This document shows, piece after piece, positions 25,559-33,416 of a stretch of 64,000 nucleotides of DNA. Source of the DNA: Janthinobacterium saanense (GTDB taxonomy: Bacteria; Pseudomonadota; Gammaproteobacteria; Burkholderiales; Burkholderiaceae_D); contig NZ_JACHCI010000012.1 of assembly GCF_014200675.1 (NCBI RefSeq), positions 123,204 through 187,203 of the forward strand, given 5' to 3'. Positions within the stretch are counted from its first letter, which is position 1, and every line of letters starts with the position of its first letter. The notes under the pieces are model-generated. The model had not been told where the DNA came from. It saw only the letters and a program-made list of their open reading frames with translations, and ran no database searches. The position numbers were made by a program, and so were the translations under genes.

Positions 25559-26056
25559 CTAGTCATCCGTAGTTTTCTTTCGCGCTGCCGGTTTGACGCC
25601 GGCCTTCACAGCAGGCCTGGCGGCCGGCTTGCGTACGGCCCTGGCTGCCGGTCTGGCGCCCGACAGCGCCGCCACCTGACGGCTCAGCTGATCGATCCGT
25701 TCATGCAGCGCAGCGATTTCGCCCTTGGTGGGCACGCCGATGGTGGCCAGGGCGCGCGCCACGCGCTCTTCAAACACTTGCTCCAGCTTGTCCCAGGAAC
25801 CGCTGGCCTGCCTGCCGACGCCGCCGGCGAACTTGCTGACAGTGTCGCTGACAGTCCCGCCGACATCGGCCGCCCTGGCTTCGGCGCGCTGCTGAAACGC
25901 CGTGCCTTCCTTGACCAGGCTGGAAAACACGCGGCCGCCCTCTTGCTGCGCCCTGGCGAAAGCACCCAGGCCTGCCTGCCAGATCTGCTGCGCGGAATTG
26001 CGCACGGCATCGGCCAATTCGCCATCTTCCGCCAGCTCCTTCAGTTTCTTCGCCAT
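25559..26056 (-). CDS. Poly(3-hydroxyalkanoate) granule-associated phasin, PhaI/PhaF type
   Basis: 165-residue phasin. Helical body with ELADAVRNSAQQIWQAGLGA, FARAQQEGGRVFSSLVKEGT and a coiled-coil segment KGEIAALHERIDQLSRQVAALS, then a basic Ala/Lys/Pro tail (ARPAARAVRKPAARPAVKAG) resembling the histone-like tail of PhaF that ties PHA granules to the nucleoid. Of two adjacent ATGs the second (26056) is better spaced from AGGAGG. Single-gene transcript ended by the hairpin at 25520-25543. Confidence 0.87.
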   Translation of the reverse strand: MAKKLKELAEDGELADAVRNSAQQIWQAGLGAFARAQQEGGRVFSSLVKEGTAFQQRAEARAADVGGTVSDTVSKFAGGVGRQASGSWDKLEQVFEERVARALATIGVPTKGEIAALHERIDQLSRQVAALSGARPAARAVRKPAARPAVKAGVKPAARKKTTDD

Positions 26057-26178
26057 CATCGCCTCCTTGCATTCGACTGCCCACGGACACTACGGACAAT
26101 TTGATTGTAGTGAGCAAAACTAGAGCGAGGAATCTAATACGATAGAGCGCCGCTACTAAACCGCCATGACAAAAAACG

Positions 26179-29100
26179 TCAGGCGGCGGCGCGCACGGGG
26201 CCGTGCAGCAAGCCATGCAGGCGGAAGCCTTCGCGGATGTTTTCGCGCAGGACGGCGCCTTTCCAGGGTTTGGTATAGAAGCGGTCGACGGCGCCGCGGT
26301 TGATCGCCGCCATGATGGGCGTCAAATCGGAATACGCCGACAGCATGATGCGGAAGGTGTCCGGGCAGAGGTGCTTGACCCGCTCCATGAATTCGGTGCC
26401 GCTCATCTGCGGCATGCACTGGTCGCACAAAATCACCTGCACCTGGTGGCGCGCCAGGATATCAAAACCCTCGGCGGCCGTCTGCGCCGTCAGGATGCGG
26501 TAGCCGTCCTGCGCCAGAAAGTCGCTCAGCACATCGAGCATGAAGACATCGTCGTCGACGATCAGCAAAGTCTGCTGTTCATCGCCCGCAAGCTCCTGCG
26601 GCGATGGCAGCAGTTTGCCGCCGGTGAGCATGTGCTCGAACTCTTGCTGCGGCACGGGGCGGCTGAAATAGTAACCCTGCATTTCGTCGCAGCCGTGGCG
26701 GCGCAGATAGGCCAGCTGCGCATCGTTCTCCACGCCTTCCGCGATCACTTGCAGCTTCATGCTGTGCGCCATGCTGATGATGGCCAGCACGATGGCTGCG
26801 TCATCGGGATTGCTGGTGACTTCGCGCACGAAGGCGATATCGATTTTCAGCTTGTCGATCGGGAAGCGCTTCAGATAGGCCAGGCTGGAATAGCCGGTGC
26901 CGAAATCGTCGATGGAAATCTGGATACCCAGCGCCTTCAGGTTGCGCAGCACGGCGATGGTTTCCTCGGCATTCGACATCAGCGAGCTTTCCGTCAATTC
27001 GAGTTCCAGCAGGTCGGGCGCGATATCGTATTTGCGGATCGCCTTGAGCACCTCTTCTTCCAGGCCGCCCACAAAAAACTGGATACCCGACACATTCACC
27101 GACAGGTGCACCGGACCGATGCTGGTCGCGCCCCACTCGCTGATCTTCTTGCAGGCTTCGTCGAGCACCCAGTTACCGACCCGCACGATCAAGCCCGTTT
27201 CTTCCAGCAGCGGGATGAACAGGGCCGGCGAAACCATGCCGTGGCCCGGCCGGTTCCAGCGTATCAGCGCCTCGGCGCCGCTGATGCGGCCCGAACCGAT
27301 GTGCACCTTGGGCTGGAAGAACAGCACGAATTCCGCATTGTCGATGGCGCGCCGCAGCGCGTTTTCCATGTCCAGCCTGGCCATCGACTGGGCATTCATT
27401 TCGGCCGTGAAGAAGCGGAACACGTCGCGGCCCGCCTCCTTGGCGCGGTACATGGCCGTGTCGGCATACTGGATCAGGATATCGGCATCGCTGCCATCGT
27501 CCGGGTACACCGAAATGCCGATGCTGACCGTGACGGTCACTTCATGGCCCTGCAAATCAAAGGGCTTGCGCATCGCCTCGCGGATCTTGTCGACCACGCC
27601 CACCGCATGCTGCGCGCCTTCGGGCAAGATCAGGATGGCGGCAAACTCGTCGCCGCCAAAGCGCCCGATGGTGTCGCGCACGCGCAGGCAATCGACCAGC
27701 CGGCTGGCAAACTGGCGCAGCAGCTCGTCGCCCAGGGTGTGGCCCAGGGTGTCATTGACATTCTTAAAACGGTCGACGTCGAGGAACAGCACCGCCACCG
27801 CCCACTGGTGCTCTGCCGCCTGGCCCAATGAATGCGTCAGCGATTCGTAGAACTGGCTGCGGTTCGGCAAACCGGTCAAGGTGTCGAAATGGGCCAGCTT
27901 CAGCAGGCGCTGCTCGGCATCCTTGCGTTCGCTGATATCGCGCGCCACCGCCACCAGTATCCAGTTCTGGCCCGAACGCAGGGTGCGCCGCTGCACTTCC
28001 ACGGAAAGCCGCGAGCCATCCTTGCGCTGCAGCTGCAGCTCGGTCATCTGGCCACTCTGGTCGCCGGCCAGCAGCTTGTTGTACAACTCTTCGAGCGGCG
28101 CTCCACCTACACTCAGATGGCCCGGCCGCACGCCGAGAAAATCCTCGCGCTCGAAACCGAGCATGCGGCAGGCCGTCTGATTGACGTCGATGAAACACAT
28201 CTCGGCGCGGTCGACCAGGAAAATGGCGTCGGCCGTGGCGTCCATCGCCAGGCGGAAGCGGCGCAGATCCTCGTCCAGGCGGATGCGTTCCGCCATATCC
28301 AGGGTCAGCTGCTCGTGGTGGCGCTTGATTTCATCGTACAGCAGCAGGTTATCGTAGGCGACGGCGATTTGCGCAGCCACGGTGGCGGCGACACGCTCGT
28401 CGACCTCGGAAAACTCAGTGGCGCCCAGCTTGTCGACCAGGTACAACCAGCCGTGACTGCGTTCGCGCGAAGCAATGGCCACACCCAAAAAGGAATGTAC
28501 GGGCGGATGGCTGGCGGGCAGACCCAGCGCGCCAGGGTCGCCTTGCAGTCCATTGACGCGGTATGGTTCCCGCTGTTCAATCAGGCGATTCAAGACGCCC
28601 ATGCGCGGCGCGTTGGCGATATTCCCGATATTTTCTTCCGAACCGCAGGAAGAAAAATAACTGAGTTTCTCGGCGCCCTCGTCCAGCACGCCGATGCACG
28701 CATATTTCGACACGCAGATGTTTTGCGCCACCTTGCAGCCTGCGGCGATCAGCGCGCGCGGATCGCGCTCGGCGCCCAGCTCGATGCCCAGTTCGATCAG
28801 CGCCGTCAGGCGCAGGCTGACCGCCTGCAGGCTGGAAAGCGAGCGCGACAGGCGTTCGGTCATGATGGCCAGATCTTCCGGCACGGCCACCTGGCCCTCG
28901 CCCTGGCTGGCCAGCTGCGAAATCTGCTGGCTGCTCGATTCCAGCTCTTCCAGATAGCCCGTCACCTGATGCTCGATGCCGCTCAACTTGCCGGGCGGCG
29001 TAGCGGCGCGTGGCCGCGGCTTGAGCTGGCTGTCAGGCGCCATCAGGCCCAGCGCCTCGTTCACCGTGCGCACGATCACATCGGGGTCCGATGGTTTCGG

Positions 29101-29802
29101 CAGCACCCAGCGCACGCCGCATGCCTGCGCCAGCAGAATCGCTTCCTGTTCGCGGTAGGTGGCCGTATAAAAGATGATGGGCACATCGGCCAGCTCGGGG
29201 GTTTCATGCACGCGCGTGACGAATTCGTAGCCGTCCATATTCGGCATCAGGATGTCGGAGATGATCAGGTCCGGCCGTTCGCTGCGCATGATCTCCAGGC
29301 CTTCGAGCCCATTTGCCGCTTCCAGCAAACGGTGGCCGCCATAGCCCAGCAGCGCCGTGAGAAACTCGCGGTTCAGCACATGATCGTCAACGATCAGAAT
29401 AGTGGCAACGTCGTTTTTAACGGGCGTCGACGGCGCCCCGGGTAAAAAAGATTCAAGTTCCGCGACAAACAGATCAGGCTCGATCGGTTTGCCGATATAG
29501 CCATTAAAACCCGCTTCGAGCAGGCGCTCGCGGTCGCCCACCATGGCCAGCGCAGTCACGGCCAGCGCGGGAATCTTGCGCAAGGCCGGGTCTTTTTTCA
29601 GTTCCGCCACCACCCCATAGCCATCGAGCTTGGGCAGGTGCACGTCGCAGATGATCAGGTCAGGCACTTCGCTGCGCGCCATGCGCACGCCCTCTTCGCC
29701 ATCATAGGCAGCCAGCGGCGTATAACCGAAGGCGCGCAGCAGATACACCATCAATTCCATATTGGTGGCGTTATCTTCAATAATCAGGATACGTGCAGAC
29801 AA
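26179..29802 (-). CDS. Multi-domain hybrid c-di-GMP regulator: REC-REC-GAF-PAS-GGDEF-EAL-REC
   Basis: 1207-residue cytoplasmic response-regulator-type protein. REC1 (1-120, phosphoacceptor D53), REC2 (132-255, D183), a coiled linker, GAF (about 320-480), PAS with PAC (about 515-640), GGDEF with intact RFGGDEFAAIL, EAL with intact AEALIRW, QISIDDFGTGYSSL and a C-terminal REC (about 1085-1205, D1127, K1178). Diguanylate cyclase and phosphodiesterase cores both look intact, so net c-di-GMP output cannot be predicted. There is no histidine kinase domain, so phosphate must come from a separate kinase. Start is TTG 29802 (SD GGGAG 6 bp upstream); no ATG fits the REC1 N-terminus MSARILIIEDN. Confidence 0.92.
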   Translation of the reverse strand: MSARILIIEDNATNMELMVYLLRAFGYTPLAAYDGEEGVRMARSEVPDLIICDVHLPKLDGYGVVAELKKDPALRKIPALAVTALAMVGDRERLLEAGFNGYIGKPIEPDLFVAELESFLPGAPSTPVKNDVATILIVDDHVLNREFLTALLGYGGHRLLEAANGLEGLEIMRSERPDLIISDILMPNMDGYEFVTRVHETPELADVPIIFYTATYREQEAILLAQACGVRWVLPKPSDPDVIVRTVNEALGLMAPDSQLKPRPRAATPPGKLSGIEHQVTGYLEELESSSQQISQLASQGEGQVAVPEDLAIMTERLSRSLSSLQAVSLRLTALIELGIELGAERDPRALIAAGCKVAQNICVSKYACIGVLDEGAEKLSYFSSCGSEENIGNIANAPRMGVLNRLIEQREPYRVNGLQGDPGALGLPASHPPVHSFLGVAIASRERSHGWLYLVDKLGATEFSEVDERVAATVAAQIAVAYDNLLLYDEIKRHHEQLTLDMAERIRLDEDLRRFRLAMDATADAIFLVDRAEMCFIDVNQTACRMLGFEREDFLGVRPGHLSVGGAPLEELYNKLLAGDQSGQMTELQLQRKDGSRLSVEVQRRTLRSGQNWILVAVARDISERKDAEQRLLKLAHFDTLTGLPNRSQFYESLTHSLGQAAEHQWAVAVLFLDVDRFKNVNDTLGHTLGDELLRQFASRLVDCLRVRDTIGRFGGDEFAAILILPEGAQHAVGVVDKIREAMRKPFDLQGHEVTVTVSIGISVYPDDGSDADILIQYADTAMYRAKEAGRDVFRFFTAEMNAQSMARLDMENALRRAIDNAEFVLFFQPKVHIGSGRISGAEALIRWNRPGHGMVSPALFIPLLEETGLIVRVGNWVLDEACKKISEWGATSIGPVHLSVNVSGIQFFVGGLEEEVLKAIRKYDIAPDLLELELTESSLMSNAEETIAVLRNLKALGIQISIDDFGTGYSSLAYLKRFPIDKLKIDIAFVREVTSNPDDAAIVLAIISMAHSMKLQVIAEGVENDAQLAYLRRHGCDEMQGYYFSRPVPQQEFEHMLTGGKLLPSPQELAGDEQQTLLIVDDDVFMLDVLSDFLAQDGYRILTAQTAAEGFDILARHQVQVILCDQCMPQMSGTEFMERVKHLCPDTFRIMLSAYSDLTPIMAAINRGAVDRFYTKPWKGAVLRENIREGFRLHGLLHGPVRAAA

Positions 29803-30127
29803 TTAGCACTCCCACCAAAAACACATTCCATCATGAATACCCGCCGCCCATCTTTTCAGCTATGCAAGCAGGCTCTACAGCATAACAATCCCATAACAGA
29901 TTATCGCAAACCTCAGTATAAAGCGCATCAGCCGAATCCGCCGCTACGGACGCCATAGCTGAGCTCGCTAAACAGTGAAAGAAGCCACACTTGCCGCCAG
30001 TGCTCACAGCAAGCTTAAACCAGTGTGCCGTAGTAAACCAGGCTTTTCTCCGTCACGTCCTGTTAAAAAACAGCAACAGCAGTGTCAAGGCAGACAGTCT
30101 TGCCATGCAGACAAAACGCCACAAAAG
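29803..30127. other. Intergenic region, nothing recognised
   Basis: Roughly 325 bp, somewhat richer in A/T than its neighbours, between the end of the lipase gene (minus) and the start of the c-di-GMP protein (minus). It should hold the promoter of the latter and the end of the lipase transcript. No hairpin with a T run, tRNA or conserved open frame was seen. Confidence 0.4.
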
Positions 30128-31090
30128 TCAGCGCGAATTGGCAGTGAAAACGCTGTTTGCGACTTCGGACACGATAGTGATTTCCTCCATCACCCGCGCC
30201 AGGATGCGCACATCGCTGGCCAGCGCCACATGGCCCATGCCGCCAAACGCCAGATTGCGGGCGCCGGGCAAACAGGCTGAATCCTGGGGTGCGACGATAT
30301 TGTCGTGATGACTATAGATAGACGTGAATCGGGCCCGCACTTCCGCTCGCTCGCCGGCGGCCAGCTGCACCAGCCACGGGTGCGGCTGGCCATGCGGGCG
30401 GCTCATCTGGCGCGCATTGCGTCCCAGGCCCAGGTTGGCCAGCGCCGTGCCATGGTGCGGCGTGCCCACCGTGATCACGTGCGCGATGCGCTGCACACCA
30501 TACTGGCGCAGATACGCCCGCGCCACCAGGCCGCCCATGCTGTGCGCCACGATGACGACTTGCTGCGCGCCACTGCGTGTACACAGGGCCTGCACGGCGC
30601 CGTGCACCTGGGGCAAAAAATCGTCGATGCCGGCGCCTATCGGTTCCAGATCGACCGCATCATGCGCGATGCCGGCCTGCGCCAGACGCCGGCTCAGCTG
30701 CGTCCAGTAACCGCGGTTGCACACATAACCGTGGATCAGCAGCACGGGCAAGCTGGAGGACGCCTGCGCGTCCAACGGCGTCAAGCGCGGGCGCAGCATG
30801 CCCCAGGACGAAGTCCACAAGCCGGCCTGCAGTTCGCCGAAAAACAGCCGTACGGCGCCAGCAGCATCGAGCCGGAAGGCCGGCGGCACCGGGCTGCCAA
30901 AGTGCCGGCTTTGCCAGAAATGATGGAGCACCAGCACAGCGCGCGCGGCCAGCACCATGGCCAGCGCCAATAACAGTGCCAAGTACGGCGCCAGCCACGG
31001 CGCCACCGGCAACTGCTGCAGCAGCCAGGCCAGGCCCAGCACGGCCAGCAGCTGCAGCAGCATCAAGCCCTTGAGGATGCGGACGATCAT
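30128..31090 (-). CDS. Membrane-anchored alpha/beta hydrolase (triacylglycerol lipase-like)
   Basis: 320-residue lipase-type esterase. Two N-terminal transmembrane segments (about 6-25 and 30-52) are followed by an alpha/beta-hydrolase domain: oxyanion-hole VLLIHGYVCN, nucleophile elbow VIVAHSMGGLVARAY, Asp near SIYSHHDNIVAPQDSA and catalytic His in FGGMGHVAL. This resembles bacterial lipases of the LipA/EstA group and PGAP1-like hydrolases. Start at ATG 31090, since the upstream extension lacks homology and the membrane segment follows at once. Confidence 0.87.
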   Translation of the reverse strand: MIVRILKGLMLLQLLAVLGLAWLLQQLPVAPWLAPYLALLLALAMVLAARAVLVLHHFWQSRHFGSPVPPAFRLDAAGAVRLFFGELQAGLWTSSWGMLRPRLTPLDAQASSSLPVLLIHGYVCNRGYWTQLSRRLAQAGIAHDAVDLEPIGAGIDDFLPQVHGAVQALCTRSGAQQVVIVAHSMGGLVARAYLRQYGVQRIAHVITVGTPHHGTALANLGLGRNARQMSRPHGQPHPWLVQLAAGERAEVRARFTSIYSHHDNIVAPQDSACLPGARNLAFGGMGHVALASDVRILARVMEEITIVSEVANSVFTANSR

Positions 31091-31205
31091 GTCCGCGCCT
31101 CGCCCAGTGTCCACACCTCTTTGCCCCGCATCCCGTCTCCTGATATTTTTGGCAAGTGTATGCCAAGGCAGGCGGCGCCTGTGCAAGCACAGTAGAGCGT
31201 AGCGT

Positions 31206-31374
31206 CTATTTAGTTCGCCACAGCAGCGCCAGGGTCAGGCCCAGCCACACAATCACCAGGGCTCTTCCGGCAGGTGGCGATGAATTCGGACAGGCCGAAG
31301 GCAAAGCTGCACAGGGAAAGCAGGTATATCGCTGGTGGCAATACAGTATCGGAGCATAAGGAAAGAGAGGACAT
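31206..31374 (-). pseudogene. MFS transporter remnant (first and last membrane segments joined out of frame)
   Basis: On the minus strand an ATG (31374) begins a frame with IYLLSLCSFAFGLSEFIAT, the first transmembrane segment of DHA1-type MFS efflux proteins. After about 35 residues this frame loses homology, while the neighbouring frame continues RALVIVWLGLTLALLWRTK and a TAG at 31206-31208, typical of the end of transmembrane helix 12. Roughly 1 kb of middle sequence (TM2-TM11) is missing and the junction (near 31265-31275) is out of frame. Confidence 0.7.
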
Positions 31375-31457
31375 GGCGGCTTTGGTCGGATCAAAACGCC
31401 ATGCTGGCTCACACACCATCATCTGTAAAATATCTTATTCATCTCGCATAAGACGTT

Positions 31458-31595
31458 TTAACTCACACTGGGTGACAGCCGCAGTATCGCCTGGCTCAAG
31501 GGCGGCTGCGCCATGTGCAGGCGTTCGGCGGCGCGCCGGAAATTGCGTTCCTCGGCGACGGCAATGAACTGGCGCAGCAGCCGGGTCCATATCAT
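31458..31595 (-). pseudogene. LysR-family regulator remnant (N-terminal helix-turn-helix)
   Basis: A 45-residue frame from ATG 31595 reads [20 protein letters not shown] then [10 protein letters not shown], the LysR winged helix-turn-helix signature, then ends at TAA 31458-31460 after LRLSPSVS. The second half of the wing, the linker helix and the roughly 220-residue effector domain are absent. It lies 15 bp beyond the trmJ stop and next to the MFS remnant; LysR-MFS neighbours are a common pair, so both were probably lost together. Confidence 0.75.
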
Positions 31596-31610
31596 GGCAG
31601 CGCTGACGCC

Positions 31611-32378
31611 TTACTTCTTGGCCACGGCCAGGATATGGCGCGCGATGCCGCGCAGGATATTGACTTCTTCCGTCTCCAGTCCCGTGCGCGAAAACAAACG
31701 CTTCAAACGCGGCATCAGCTTTTTCGGATTGTCGGCGTCGAGAAAATCGATGGCCACCAGCGCCTGTTCCAGGTGCGCATACATGCCGTCGACCTGGGCC
31801 AGGCTGGCCGCGTCGCCATGAAAGCCGATAGGGCTGGCGGCTGGCGCAGCATCCGACACATCGAGCGCCGCCATGCGGCATTCATAGGCCACCACCTGCG
31901 CCGCCTGCGACAGGTTCAGCGAGGAATATTCGGCATTGGCGGGGATATTGATCAGCACATTGCACTGCTCGACGATCTCGTTGGGCAAGCCGAAACGCTC
32001 GTTGCCGAAGATGACGGCGGCGTGCAGCTCCGTGCTGGCAGCCAGTTGGGCCGACAGCGCGCGCGGCGCGGCCACGGGCGGCGAGAATTCGCGCAGCCGG
32101 GCCGACACGGCGGCCGCATAGTTGCAGCCTTCCAGCGCTTCGGCGATCGAGCCGACGATGCGCGCGCCGGCCAGGATATCCTGCGCGCCGCTGGCAAAGG
32201 CCACCGCTTCCGGGTCCGTCAAGGCATCGGCAAAGCGCGGGTTGACCAGCACCAGTTCAGAAAAACCCATCGTTTTCATGGCCCGGGCGACGGCGCCAAT
32301 GTTGCCAGAGCGACTAGTTTCGACAAGAATAAATCGCAGGCGGTTGAAAAGAGACGTGTTGATTTCGGGCAGATTCAT
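31611..32378 (-). CDS. trmJ: tRNA (cytidine/uridine-2'-O-)-methyltransferase TrmJ
   Basis: SPOUT-class (alpha/beta knot) 2'-O-methyltransferase acting on tRNA position 32. 255 residues: N-terminal catalytic knot with LRFILVETSRSGNIGAVARA, VIFGNERFGLPNEIVEQC and IPANAEYSSLNLSQAAQVVA (the three SPOUT motifs, with the NxSLN-type loop), then a C-terminal helical extension of about 90 residues (LEQALVAIDFLDADNPKKLM, ETEEVNILRGIARHIL) specific to TrmJ rather than TrmL. Divergent from suhB across a 186-bp promoter region, the same pairing seen in enterobacteria. Confidence 0.95.
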   Translation of the reverse strand: MNLPEINTSLFNRLRFILVETSRSGNIGAVARAMKTMGFSELVLVNPRFADALTDPEAVAFASGAQDILAGARIVGSIAEALEGCNYAAAVSARLREFSPPVAAPRALSAQLAASTELHAAVIFGNERFGLPNEIVEQCNVLINIPANAEYSSLNLSQAAQVVAYECRMAALDVSDAAPAASPIGFHGDAASLAQVDGMYAHLEQALVAIDFLDADNPKKLMPRLKRLFSRTGLETEEVNILRGIARHILAVAKK

Positions 32379-32564
32379 TTAAAATAGCGCCATTGCGCGG
32401 TATCGATACAGGAAATTTCGGGAAGCGACGTCACAAAACGCTGACGTCAAGCCGGGATTTTAACCATTTCGCCACCGCTACGCTCTTTAATTCATTCTTG
32501 CACACTTGCGCTCCGGTACTGAAAAGCACCGCTGGGCGCCCGCGTGCTTTTAACGGAAGCTCAT

Positions 32565-33356
32565 ATGCACCCAATGCTCAATACGGCGATCAAAGCCGCC
32601 CGCCGCGCCGCCACTGTCATCAACCGCGCCTCTTTTGACCTCGACCGCGTCGTCGTCACGGAAAAACAACATAACGATTTCGTCACCGACGTCGACCAGG
32701 CGGCTGAACAAGCCATCATTGAGGTGCTGTCAAAAGCTTATCCTGACCACGCCTTTTTGGGCGAAGAGTCGGGCGCTTCCGCCAACTCGCACGACGAGAA
32801 TGAATATCAGTGGATCATCGATCCGCTGGACGGCACCACCAACTTCATCCACGGCTTCCCGCAATACTGCATCTCGATCGCCCTGGCACACCGTGGCGTC
32901 GTCACGCAAGCCGTCATCTACGACCCGGTACGCAACGACCTGTTCACGGCCAGCAAAGGCGCCGGCGCCTACCTGAACGAAAAACGCATCCGCGTCACCA
33001 AGCTGGACCGCATCGCCAACGCCCTGCTGGGCACCGGCTACGTTGCCGGCAGCGCCCGCGCGCTGGACGAATTCCTCAAGATGTACCAGATCATGGGCGA
33101 ACGCAGCCAGGGCGTACGCCGCGCCGGTTCGGCCGCGCTGGACCTGGCTTACGTCGCTTGCGGCCGCCTGGACGGCTTCTACGAAAAAGGCCTGAAGCCT
33201 TGGGACATCGCCGCCGGCGCGCTGATGATCACGGAATCGGGCGGCATCGTCGGTGAATTCAGCGGCGAATCGGACTACCTGTACAAAGGCGACATCATCG
33301 CCGCCAGCCCGAAGATCTTTGGCCAGATGATTACCCTGCTGACGCCGTTCGCATAA
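32565..33356 (+). CDS. suhB: Inositol-1-monophosphatase SuhB
   Basis: Mg-dependent inositol monophosphatase that also acts as an rRNA-transcription antitermination factor in enterobacteria. 263 residues. Metal and substrate motifs are all present: GEESG (E67, E68), [15 protein letters not shown] (D86, D89), and the C-terminal [15 protein letters not shown]. Start at ATG 32565 ([15 protein letters not shown]) with GGAAG upstream; the longer frame from 32544 adds only non-conserved residues. Divergent from trmJ; ends at a strong terminator. Confidence 0.96.
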   Translation: MHPMLNTAIKAARRAATVINRASFDLDRVVVTEKQHNDFVTDVDQAAEQAIIEVLSKAYPDHAFLGEESGASANSHDENEYQWIIDPLDGTTNFIHGFPQYCISIALAHRGVVTQAVIYDPVRNDLFTASKGAGAYLNEKRIRVTKLDRIANALLGTGYVAGSARALDEFLKMYQIMGERSQGVRRAGSAALDLAYVACGRLDGFYEKGLKPWDIAAGALMITESGGIVGEFSGESDYLYKGDIIAASPKIFGQMITLLTPFA

Positions 33357-33377
33357 CACCTGCGCACGCGGCAGCCA

Positions 33378-33406
33378 CAAAAAAACCGGCCCTGGCCGGT
33401 TTTTTT
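33378..33406. terminator. Bidirectional Rho-independent terminator between suhB and TonB receptor gene
   Basis: AACCGGCC and GGCCGGTT, essentially back to back around a CT dinucleotide, flanked by A7 on the left and T7 on the right. It serves both convergent transcripts. Confidence 0.88.
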
Positions 33407-33416
33407 GCATTGAAGC

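Noticed and set aside
26203..27831. 542-residue antisense frame across the GGDEF-EAL gene
   Set aside because: Shadow of a high-GC gene; no domain, and all motifs are on the minus strand.
30128..31186. Longer lipase start at 31186
   Set aside because: Adds 32 Arg-rich residues before the membrane segment with no homology; ATG 31090 fits better.
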